From Papio anubis (taxonomy: Eukaryota > Chordata > Mammalia > Primates > Cercopithecidae): a stretch of DNA of 64,000 nt. The notes under the pieces are model-generated. The model saw only the letters and a program-made list of their open reading frames with translations, did not search any database and was not told the DNA's origin. The translations under genes and the position numbers were made by a program. This document shows, piece after piece, positions 1 through 8,677 of the stretch (its first letter is position 1; the number at the start of each line of letters is the position of its first letter). The stretch spans positions 190,825,987 through 190,889,986 of the forward strand of contig NC_044977.1 in NCBI RefSeq assembly GCF_008728515.1. Reading direction: 5' to 3'.

Positions 1-230
1 TGTTACCATCTTTGTTTCAAAGCTAAACCATAAACTATGTTCCTCCCAAAGTTAGTTCAGCCCATGCCCCCAGAATGACCAAGGACAGCCTGGAGGTTAG
101 AAGCAAGATGGAGCCAGTCAGGACGGGTCTCTTTCACTGTCATAATTGTCTCAGTTGTAATTTTTACAAAGGCAGTTTCAATCATGCAACAGAAAAGTCA
201 ACAACAAAGTTCAATCTGACTTCAGGAAAA
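1..230. repeat. Possible old endogenous-retrovirus fragment
   Basis: The opening bases resemble LTR or leader sequence of class I endogenous retroviruses as I remember them. The cues are a CCTCCCAAAGTTAGTT-like stretch followed by GGAGGTTAGAAGCAAGATGGAG. No paired LTR, primer-binding site or retroviral reading frame is visible, and the element is cut by the window edge. The family is not determined, and unique or other old repeat DNA is a real alternative. Confidence 0.3.
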
Positions 231-1034
231 TGTGAAGAATTATTTAGCCCAATGACCTCCAGACTAATAAGAAATCTTACCTTCCAACTAGCAGGTTTTG
301 TTGGAGAAACCGAGTGGAACTACAGAAACTTCAGCCAGCTTCCCCTCTTACTTTTGCTGGGAGGGAACGGGGGACATAGGAGCTCTGACGAGTGCCTTGG
401 GATGCTCTAAAACTGTAATTAAGTCAGCACTGAAAAATTTAAGTACCCAAAGGCTGTGTCTCCATAATATAGCACTTCTCACAGCTAAATCTCAAACTGT
501 AGCTTTGACTTAACAGAAGTTTTCACCTGAGGCAAAATTAATTGCTAAAAAGTTCTTTTCGTTGTTTTAAATAAGATCATGCTAACTTCTTTTCCAGCAA
601 TCTGCAATTTCCACTGAAATTTTTTTTAAAAATCTTCTTTGGCGCTCTGTGCTTATAAACTAAATATTAGGCATCTCTAGCTTCTCATGATCTCACCTGG
701 AGATCATACAAGTCAGGAAATGAAACAAATTACTCTCCTGACGAGAATAACAGGTACCCTCCAGGCCTTCGGACTGTAACTACACATGCAGACCAGTTTG
801 GGATGAAGTGTCTAGATGTCCAGACAAGCAGCTAAACCAGATTTCTATCATTTGCTTATTTATTTCCCCAAGTTTTCTTATTTGCATAGACCTAACCTCA
901 GATTTTTACGCAGACTCAGAGAATACTATGAATCTTTAAATTCCTAATCATAAGTCCCAATCAATTTCCTCCACAAAAGAAACTTCAACCCTCGTACTTT
1001 CTGTGAAGCCAGGCGCCACGCTTAGACGAGAAGA
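231..1034. other. No gene seen; AT-rich non-coding DNA
   Basis: This stretch has short open frames only (111 codons at most), no splice-bounded exon that I can defend, and no Alu or simple repeat. It may continue the old repeat that begins upstream. Confidence 0.5.
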
Positions 1035-1230
1035 GTAGCTGAGAACATGCATTCGTGCTGTTAACGAGCTGCTGTGACTTTGGACAAATTATTTTATTTC
1101 TTTGAACCTTGGTCACCTCATATGTTATGTGAGTAATAACCATCTTACAAGTGCCCAACAGCAGCTTGAATTACATGAGATCATACAGCATAAAGCGGTG
1201 ATCAAAGTTCCTGGAAGGTAATCAGGGGCT
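1035..1230 (+). repeat. MIR fragment
   Basis: It has the order of MIR features: GCTGCTGTGACTTTGGACAA (the 'gtgaccttgggcaa' block), then a CTTTGAACCTTGG...CTCAT block, then the 3' part around AGTTCCTGGAAGG. It is highly diverged, as expected for this ancient mammalian tRNA-derived SINE. Ends are uncertain. Confidence 0.5.
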
Positions 1231-1803
1231 CAACCAATGTCAGCTGCCAGTGCAATTAGAGGAAGACCTGCCGCTGATGGCTTGTGCCTAGAGAAGTTGC
1301 TTCCATCTCTGTCCAATCAGGCTGTGGGGCCAGGTGATCTCCAAGGGCCCCTTCAGAGCTGATGGCTGAGGGGATGTTCGAGCCTCTGGCAGGATTAGCT
1401 AAGCAGGTGCTCCTAGCTGCCCACTTCTGGTTTCCATGGTAGGGGAATTTCTGTGAAAACACCAAAGGACTGCCCTTTCCATCTGGGCTGGCTGGGGATG
1501 TAGTGAGCTCTCCATCAATGAAGGCATGCGAGGAAACGCTTGACAACCACTTGCTGAGAATATAATAGAAAAGATTCAAACATCAACAAGGGTCAAACTA
1601 CAGATTGTGTGGGGAGCTGCTTCCAACCCAAGTCTCCTATAATTCACGTGCTCTAAACTCCCCAAGAGTCCGTCTTTGTCATTAGAACCAGTCACCTAGA
1701 AAAGCTGTGAGTCAGTCACTCTGTGCCTGTTGGTCCTTCCAGGCAAAGGTAATATGGCCAAACCCAAGCCAAATCTGGGTCTTGCAGGCCGGAGGACAGT
1801 AAA
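1231..1803. other. No gene seen
   Basis: Unique-looking DNA between a MIR and the 57-bp duplication. A 107-codon minus-strand frame (1256-1579) has no recognisable domain and is treated as chance. Confidence 0.5.
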
Positions 1804-1894
1804 GGACCAGGTCAGAAGCTTTCCAAGCGAATCGTTGCCTGTGGCTGGTACACCCTGGAAAGGAACAGGTCAGGTGCTTTCCAAAATGAATTAC
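1804..1894. repeat. 57-bp tandem duplication, left part
   Basis: Unit 1 (1804-1860) starts GGACCAGGTCAGAAGCTTTCC and ends GGCTGGTACACCCTGGAA. Unit 2 starts at 1862 with GGAACAGGTCAGGTGCTTTCC, is interrupted at 1894 by an Alu, and resumes at 2191-2215 with CGCCTGTAGCTGGTACACCC. The duplication therefore predates the Alu insertion. Confidence 0.85.
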
Positions 1895-1895
1895 T

Positions 1896-2184
1896 GGCCG
1901 GGGGCGGTGGCTCACATCTGTAATCCCAGCACTTTGGGAGGCCGAGGTGGATGGATCACCTGAGGTCAGGAGTTCGAGAACAGCCTGACCAACATGGAGA
2001 AACCCTGCCTTTGCTAAAAATACAAAATTAGAGGGATGTGGTGGCGCATGCCCGTACTCCAAGCTACTTGGGAGGCTGAGGCGGGAGAATCACTTGAACC
2101 TGGGAGATGAAGGTTGCAGTGAGCCAAGAATGAGCTATTACACTCTAGCCTGGGCGACAAGAGTGAAACTCTGCCTCAAAAAAG
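1896..2184 (+). mobile_element. Alu SINE (AluS-like)
   Basis: Full-length Alu: GGCCGGGGGCGGTGGCTCA start, both monomers, and a short A-tail. The bases GAATTAC flank both sides (1888-1894 and 2184-2190) and fit a target-site duplication. It sits inside the second copy of the 57-bp tandem duplication. Confidence 0.92.
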
Positions 2185-2190
2185 AATTAC

Positions 2191-2215
2191 CGCCTGTAGC
2201 TGGTACACCCTGGAA
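2191..2215. repeat. 57-bp tandem duplication, right remainder
   Basis: This completes unit 2, which was split by the Alu. It matches 1836-1860 with one substitution (CCTGTAGCTGG against CCTGTGGCTGG). Confidence 0.85.
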
Positions 2216-2859
2216 TTCTTCACCCAGGAATCCAAAAGGAATTAAAGGCCTAGGATGGGGGCCTTGGGGAAAAGAGCCAGCAACCCGCTTTGGTAGTGAG
2301 AAGCTGAGTGAAATAATGAAACAGTGAGATGTCAGGTAAAAACCACCTGGAACTGGGTGTTTCGTTCACGAGAGTGACTCCATCTCCTCAGAATGTTAAT
2401 GACATGTGGACTTCCTTATGTTATTGCCTAGTTTCTGCTAAGGAATGGAACACAGAGTTCTGGGAGAGAAGCAGGAAGACCCATTGCCAGAGGTGATGTC
2501 ATCAGGTAGAACAAGACACAGCCTCCTTGGTCAAAGTGCCAGCACCAAGGCTGGCTGGAGCAATGGTTGGTGCCACCATCTGATTTTGCTTTGTTGACAT
2601 GGCTTTGGGAAGGTATCAGCACCTATGGGTCTAGAACCTGTTCATGCCCACGCTGCTTCTATGCAGATGTTTTGTGGCTCTCTGTCCTCCAGGGCCTCCA
2701 AGCATTTTGCAAAATGCCCTTAATGAAATGAATTCTCACTGCAAGTATTTCCCAAGGTGGTCCCCTTTCTGCTGACAGGGCAGCAGGCCCAGGATGGCAA
2801 GGTGATGTGGTCAGGGTTGCACAGGCATCTCCTCAGCTGACGGCAGTGGAATTTTGAAC
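2216..2859. other. No gene seen
   Basis: Unique-looking sequence without a recognisable repeat or exon. Confidence 0.5.
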
Positions 2860-3090
2860 ATCAGAAACAGCAGAATAAATAACTGTACCGCCTTTAAAAT
2901 AGATGGTCCTGGATTTAAATCCTGCCTACTCTCTGTGTGATCTTAGATGACCTACTTAACCTCTCTGTACCTCAGATTCTCTAACTGTCAAGTGGAGATG
3001 AAACTAGAAACCATTTCACAATATTTTGTGAGTATTAAGATGCGCAGTGCTTAGAGCAGTACCTGGGCATGGCAGATATGGGAACAGTGG
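2860..3090 (+). repeat. MIR fragment
   Basis: It shows the MIR core order: GGATTTAAATCCTGCC, then TGTGTGATCTTAGATGACC, then AACCTCTCTGTACCTCAG, then a GTGAGTATTAAGATG block and GCTTAGAGCAGTACCTGGGCA near the 3' end. The fragment is fairly complete for this old family. Confidence 0.75.
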
Positions 3091-5094
3091 CTGCTACCAT
3101 CATGGTGCCCACATCATTCAGATGCCTGGCAGTGGCAGGGAAAAGAGTAGCTTTATAAGTGGGAAGGGAAAAGCGCCCTGTCCCTCAAAGGAGGTGTCAC
3201 TCAAAGGCCAGCCCTGTCTCACCCTCCTGTGAGCCACCCATCTTCCACACTGGCTGCTCTCCTCTCCCCCATCAGACCTCAATAGGGTGGTTTGAGGCCC
3301 AGCATCTGCCCAGAATGGGGCCATTCCAAAGCAAGCAAGAGGCGAGAGAAGCTGAAGAGGATCTTGGAGCCACTGGCCCCCTGGGAGGAGCAGCAGCGCA
3401 AGGCTTTCTATGCTGCTTCCCCTCTTGACAAATGTTCTTGGCTCCTCTGGCTGCTGCCTCTGCCAAGAGCCAGCCTTGGTCTGGGTTGTACATTTTCTCC
3501 TGAATAATGACCTAAGCACAGCCTTTCTAGGGATTAATAATGACCACCGGGAGGGCTGACAGCCCAGAAAACATTGTGCATCATCTCGGCTCCGCTCTTC
3601 TCTGGGCAAGAAGATCTCTACTTCCTCTGGGAGATGAAAAGGGCTTTGAGACTACCAGGGACAGCACCTCTGTAACTGTCCTATGCAGGCTCCCTGAATG
3701 CTGATGGGCTCACTGGGCCAGCTGGAGTCGCAGGGCTGAACCCCCAGTGACTACCCCAAGGTCAACTGGTGTTCAGTATGGGCAGGGCAACCAGGCTGGT
3801 ACAGGGTGCTGGGTGCAGGGGAGGTGGAGGGGAGGGGGATGGGTGTGGGGGACAGGATTCCTGTTCTCAGAGGTAAGGCCGAAGGGGCTGATCAGACAAG
3901 GGCACAAGTAGCTATGAGACAACCTAGGGAGTGAGAAGCGCCGCTCAGAGAAGGGGGACACATTGCTTCTAACTGCAGAGGTCTCAGAAGTTTGTACAGA
4001 GGAGGTGGAAGGAATATGGGCTGGGCAGAGCTGGAATCTGCTGGGATGGAGCGGGAGGACTCCAGGCGGCATGAGCGATGTGGCGGGAACATGCTGGGTA
4101 AGAAGGCACGGTCCAGGAGGGCTGGAGTGAAGGAGCCTGAAGGGGGTTTGTGTGCAATGGCGCTCAACTCCTAAAATGCCGAGCTAAGCACGGGCTTCTC
4201 TAGGAGGGAATAGGGAGCGGCTGGAAGGCTTGGGGCGGCCCTGGATTGGGGAGTGCAGGCCATCTGTTGCCTCCTGATGAGTTCAAGTATGTGCCTCCTT
4301 GTCTCTGTGACAGGCCTGGGTTACTGGGTGCCAGGACATCAGGCCTGGTGGACCCCGCAGGGTGTGTACCCCCGCACGACCCTCCAATGTCCTCGAGAGG
4401 CCCTGCCCACCCCCAACCTGATCCAGGCACCACAGGCTTTAGGGACAGCTGTGCCGGGTGGCTCCCCCGAGGGCCAGAGCAGGAAGACCCAGCCCCAGCT
4501 TTCCCCTTTCTCCCACATTAAAGGGAGTTGCAAGAAGCAGTTGAACATGAGGCCCCACTTGACAGATTGGCTTAAGCAGGCCTCTTTAGCAGACAGTGGC
4601 CTTGTCAGCTCACAGGTTCCAATGACGGTTACCATGATGGCTCTGATCTGCAGCAGTGCCGCGCCGTCTCAAGTGCCTCCCTGGCGTCTCTGGGACTCCG
4701 GCGCTCTGTGTCTGACCCCAGGGTCTGGGGTGAGGCACACGCCTGTCAGGGCTCAGAGGATCCGCTCAGAGCAGAAGCTGCTCTGATGCTGGGTCAGCAG
4801 TTTTCCCTCCACATGGCATCCTCCGGTCACTGTCTGCAAGGGCAGCATCTAGATAGTGCTGGTCACTCTGGTCACTGCTCCTGGCCCCGCCTGCAGCCCC
4901 CATGGCCCATATTGCTGGCAGCCCACAAACAATCCCCACTGCTGGCTCAGAGGGGCTCAGGCTGCAGGCACCACTTGAAAGTTGAATGTGGCTCAGACAG
5001 CAGCAGTCCTTGAAATGGCCCTGGGCCCTGGGCTCGAACTCAGGAGGGGAGGGGAGGGTGTTCTGGGGTCTGCAGTAGCCTGCTTGGGAGTGGG
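3091..5094. other. Repeat-poor GC-rich DNA, no gene recognised
   Basis: Two kilobases with no Alu, L1 or LTR that I recognise. Open frames reach 163 codons (minus, 3118-3609) and 177 codons (plus, 4253-4786), but they show no known domain and the DNA is GC-rich, where chance frames run long. A G-run cluster lies at 3809-3851 and a small CpG cluster at about 4650-4715. It could be an intron or a regulatory stretch. Confidence 0.5.
3829..3851 (+). other. G-quadruplex-type motif
   Basis: Four G-runs lie close together: GGGG (3829), GGGGG (3834), GGG (3841) and GGGGG (3847), with loops of 1 to 3 bases. More G-runs lie just upstream from 3809. This matches the usual G3+N1-7 rule for an intramolecular G-quadruplex on the plus strand. 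Confidence 0.7.
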
Positions 5095-5235
5095 AATTCA
5101 GTTCAATCCATTTAATTCAACTTAAAGATTTGTTGAGTGCCTATAAGAACCAGGCCCTGTGCTGAGACTAGACATATCCAGAAGCAGATGTAGCCACAAA
5201 AAGGCCACCATTCATAGTTCAGGGGGAAGACAGGA
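5095..5235 (-). repeat. L2 3'-end fragment
   Basis: Reverse orientation L2 3' terminus: a GATTTGTTGAGTGCCTATAA block, then CCAGGCCCTGTGCTGAGAC. Diverged, with uncertain ends. Confidence 0.55.
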
Positions 5236-5249
5236 GCATAGCAGATATG

Positions 5250-5625
5250 ACACGAGGCTTCTGCCACACCGTCTCTTCTGTCTGGATTACCCTTCCCTCA
5301 TCTTTCCACCTAATTAACTTTCCCTACTCTTCCCCCAGCTTTCAGCTCAGTGTGACTTCCTTGGAAAAGTTTTCCCAGCCTTCCACGACTCAAGCAAATC
5401 CCCAGTTCTGTCCTCGGTTGGCCCCACATGCCACTCCTTGGCAGCACTGTCCCTCTTGCATTTGACAGTCGCCTGTATGATTCTTTCATTAATGCGTGTC
5501 TCCCCAGCTAGGCTGATGTAAGCTCCATGAGGACAGGACAAGGGCCCATTTCCCTCACCACTCTCTGTTGAGTGCCTGGCACAGTGCCTGGCCTAGGAAG
5601 AACCCCGTCAATATGTGTTGGGAAA
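5250..5625 (+). repeat. L2 3'-end fragment
   Basis: Forward L2 3' untranslated region. Visible are a CCCCAGCTTTCAGCTCAGTGTG-type block, a pyrimidine-rich middle, then GTAAGCTCCATGAGGACAGG and TGAGTGCCTGGCACAGTGCC near the terminus. It lies head-on to the reverse L2 fragment just upstream. Confidence 0.75.
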
Positions 5626-5634
5626 ACACATGAG

Positions 5635-5879
5635 AAAAAGCGTTTAGGACAAGGTCACTGCTAGAATTACGCAGATGGAAAGTTGGGAGCATTTGAAGAG
5701 CTGAGATTGAGAGTGTAGAAAGGTGTCCTGGAGGAGCTTGGTAGAGGAGGAGAAGCTTGACTCTGGCAGGTAGAGATGGGATAAGACAGGAAGAGCACAC
5801 CACAGGACCTTGGAGGTCAGGAAGCAGAGGATGCACCTGGTGACTGGCAGGAGTTTGGTTTGTCTGGAGCGTAGGGACA
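5635..5879. other. Possible further L2 remnant
   Basis: The GAGGAGCTTGGTAGAGGAGG and CTGGCAGGTAGAGATGGGA stretches recall the reverse L2 3' region, but similarity is weak. No gene is seen. Confidence 0.25.
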
Positions 5880-7110
5880 TGAATACACTGAGAAATGAGG
5901 TGACATGGGGTGACAAGCCTTGGATGGCAGGCTAGGAGCTGTGTTGTTAGGGGGCTGTGTGGGGCCATTGCTGGCTGGAGAGAGGCTGGACCCGGGAGGA
6001 CCAGTTCGGAAGCCATGGCAGTTGGCCAGGCAGAAACCGGAGGCGAGGGCTGCAGGGCTGACGCTGAGAAGCAGTGGAGAAAGAGGCTATGGGCATTTGG
6101 CTAAGGAAACAGCTCTGGCTCGTCGTCCATCCCTCAGCCAGAATGGGATGGGGAGCAGGGGGCAAGAGTCTGCCCCCAGCTAGCTGTGTCCCTGGTGGAG
6201 CCTGAGTGGGCCCAGAGCACCACTGCCCTCTGAATTCTTGCCCGACTGGGCTGCAGTGAATTTCCTGCTCCCTCCTTGGCCTATGGGAAGACGAGGTGCT
6301 GGGAACCCCTGGACAGCAGGAGCACGTGGCCAGGGTGTGCGGGGTGTCCTCCACTCCCCTCCAGGCCTCCTCTCCACCCTTCTCCACCCGGCCGTGGGCT
6401 TTGGGAGGCCATTCCTTGGACTATATCAGCCTGGCTGACTTGCCTTCGAGTTCCATTGGGTTGAGCCATGTGGTATAATAAAAACTATATTAGGCCTCTG
6501 TCCTCAGTTTCTGGCACAGAGCTCCTAAAACCCTCGGCATTTCCTGCATGGCAGGAGTGTCTTCTGTTACTCAACACAGACCCTTCCAACCATTCCGGAG
6601 TTCATGCTAATGAGACGATTCAGGGTGGAGCTCCGAGATGGCTTTAGGACGGGACTAGTCACCAGAAAAGATCAAACATGTAATTAAAGGGCGGGGCCTT
6701 CAGCCCCATCCCCTGACCTTTGGGGAGGGGAGAGGGGTTAGAGATTGGGTTATGAAACTCCTTAACAGCAATGTGGGGAGCTTCCGGGTTGGTGAACACA
6801 CTGATGGGAAGACGATGTGCCCAGCCAGGGCCTGGGAGCTCTGGGCCACACCCCTCCTTCCACCAGCTCACTGCCCAGAGCATCTCTCCCATTCACCTGT
6901 CCCTGAGAAGCTGGTAAACATAAGTGAAGTATCTTCCTGAGTTCTGTCAGTCATTCTAGCAAATGGTTAACCCTAAGTGGGAAACCCCTGAATTTTCAGC
7001 CAAGGAGGACAGAAGTGTGGGTAGCCTGGGAACCTGGAACTCATCTGAAGTAGGGGCCATCTTATGAGACTGACCCCTTAACCCGTGGGGTCTGGGAATT
7101 ACTGTCAGAA
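5880..7110. other. Repeat-poor GC-rich DNA; possible regulatory element near 6590-6740
   Basis: No repeat or exon is recognised. Around 6590-6740 an octamer-like ATGCTAAT, an AGATCAAA (TCF/LEF-like) and a GGGCGGGGCC GC box occur within about 100 bases. This is compatible with a regulatory element but not proof of one. The frames present (up to 153 codons, minus) have no recognised domain. Confidence 0.4.
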
Positions 7111-7124
7111 TTGAATTGAACTAT

Positions 7125-7429
7125 GGCTGGGCATGGTGGTTCACACCTGTAATCCCAGCACTTTGGGAGGCAGAGATGGGCAGATCAACTGAGGTCAAGA
7201 GTTTAAGACTAGCCTGGCCAACATGGTGAAATCTCGTCTCTACTTAAAAACACAAAAATTAGCTGGGTGTGGTGGTGCACATCTGTAGTCCCAGCTACTG
7301 AGGAAGCTGAGGCAGGAGAATTGCTTGAACCTGGGAGGCGGAGGTTGCAGTGAGCTGAGATCGTGCCACTGCACTCCAGCCTGGGTGACAAAGGAGGCTC
7401 CATTTAAAAAAAAAAAAAAAAAAAAAAAA
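7125..7429 (+). mobile_element. Alu SINE (AluS-like)
   Basis: Full-length Alu with a 24-base A-tail (7406-7429). It is flanked by an exact 14-bp target-site duplication TTGAATTGAACTAT at 7111-7124 and 7430-7443. It forms an inverted pair with the minus-strand Alu at 8343-8677, the two enclosing the composite array. Confidence 0.95.
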
Positions 7430-7640
7430 TTGAATTGAACTATTATACACCCAGTTGGTGTCAGAGAATTGGGGAATTACACAACTCGAGGGGAAAAACA
7501 TCACACAAGCCATTGGGTAGGACCAGCAGGAGGTCAGTGGCAGGAGGAAAGTAGGGAAGTAACTCCCTCAGCTTCCTCCTTCGGGTTACTGAAGATTAAC
7601 TGTATCTCCGTACCAAAGACAGGACTTCTCCACCCAGTGG

Positions 7641-7844
7641 CTCTCCCACAGCTACAGCCCTATCAGAATTCCCAGACCACCCTCCCACACCCTCCCACAC
7701 TCTCCCACTCTCTCCCACAGCTACAGCCCTATCAGAATTCCCAGACCACCCCTCCCACACCCTCCCACTCTCTCCCACACTCTCCCACTCCCTCTCCCAC
7801 ACTCTATCTCACTCTTCTCAAGACACTTCCTCCCCCACACCTTT
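7641..7844. repeat. CT-rich minisatellite, left arm (69-bp unit)
   Basis: Two tandem units of about 69 bp start at 7641 and 7710, each opening CTCTCCCACAGCTACAGCCC and followed by TATCAGAATTCCCAGACCAC. The unit tails are (CTCCCACA)-like. The arm then degenerates into CT-rich sequence up to 7844. The minus strand carries many GGG runs 5 to 7 bases apart, so it is potentially G-quadruplex forming. Confidence 0.9.
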
Positions 7845-8174
7845 CCGGAGATTTTGATTTTGATTTGACGATTTTTTCCGATTTTTCGATTTTTTCGATT
7901 TTTGCCGATTTTTCGATGCCGAGATTTTGACGGGGATTTTTTCCGGATTTTTCGATTTTTGATTTTTTTCGAGAGAGCCGGATGATTTCTGATGATTTTT
8001 TCGGAGATTTTCCTTTTTCGGATTTTTCCGGATTTTTCCGGAGGTTTGATTGATTTGACGATTTCCGATTTTTCGATTTTTCCGACTTTTTCCGGGATTT
8101 TTTCCGGAGATTTTCCGATTTTTCCGATTTCTTCGATTTTTCGAGAGAGCCTGATGATTCTTGATGACTTTCCG
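7845..8174. repeat. CpG-dense T-rich VNTR-like core
   Basis: An AT-rich array built from variants of CCGATTTTT and TCGATTTTT. I count 28 CpG dinucleotides in 330 bases; most C bases lie in CG or CCG. It has a higher-order dimer: half A (about 7845-8037) and half B (about 8038-8174) both begin CCGGAG plus a GATT/GACGATTT block, and both contain a TCGAGAGAGCC...GATGATT block (near 7969 and 8141). It matches no mammalian repeat family I know. The long minus-strand frames rich in Lys, Ile and Asn are by-products of the periodicity. Confidence 0.85.
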
Positions 8175-8302
8175 ACACTCTCCTGCCCCACTCTCTCTCT
8201 CCTCCCACTCTCCCACACCCCTCCCACTCTCTCCCACACTCTCCCACACTCTCCCACAGCTACAGCCCTATCAGAATTCCCAGACCACCCCTCCCACACT
8301 TT
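8175..8302. repeat. CT-rich minisatellite, right arm
   Basis: CT-rich (CTCCCACA)-like sequence leads into a third copy of the 69-bp unit, which starts at 8249 with CTCTCCCACAGCTACAGCCC. The T-rich core therefore sits inside a CT-rich minisatellite, with the same unit on both sides. Confidence 0.9.
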
Positions 8303-8342
8303 GCCCCTCCTAACCCTGAGGAGCTTCACCATCCCATGATGA

Positions 8343-8677
8343 TTTTTTTTTTTCTTTTTTCTTTTTTTTTCCAGATAGAGTCTCACTCTGTTGCCCAGGC
8401 TGGAGTGCAATGCAGTGGCGCAATCTTGGCTCACTGCAGCTTCTGCCTCCCAGGCTCAAGCTGTTCTCCTGCCTCAGTCTCCCGAGCAGCTAGGGCTACA
8501 GGTGCACACCACATGCCCAGCTAATTGTTGTATTTTTTTGTAGAGATGGGATTTTACCGTTTTGTAGAGACGGGATTTCACTGGCCAGGCTGGTCTCAAA
8601 CTCCTGGCCTGAAGTGATCCACCCGCCTCGGCCTCCCCAAGCATTGGGATTACAGGCGCGAGCCACTGCGCCCAGCT
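8343..8677 (-). mobile_element. Alu SINE, minus strand
   Basis: Reverse Alu: interrupted T-tract, AGAGTCTCACTCTGTTGCCC, both monomers, ending GAGCCACTGCGCCCAGC. An internal tandem duplication of about 23 bp is seen at 8536-8581, where TTTTGTAGAGA(T/C)GGGATTT occurs twice. It is moderately diverged. Confidence 0.92.

Noticed and set aside
7721..8434. 237-codon minus-strand frame rich in Lys, Ile, Asn and Gly
   Set aside because: It is the direct translation of the CGATTTTT array and CT-rich arms. The other minus frames over the same array are also open, which is what a periodic sequence lacking stop triplets gives. No start context or domain is visible.
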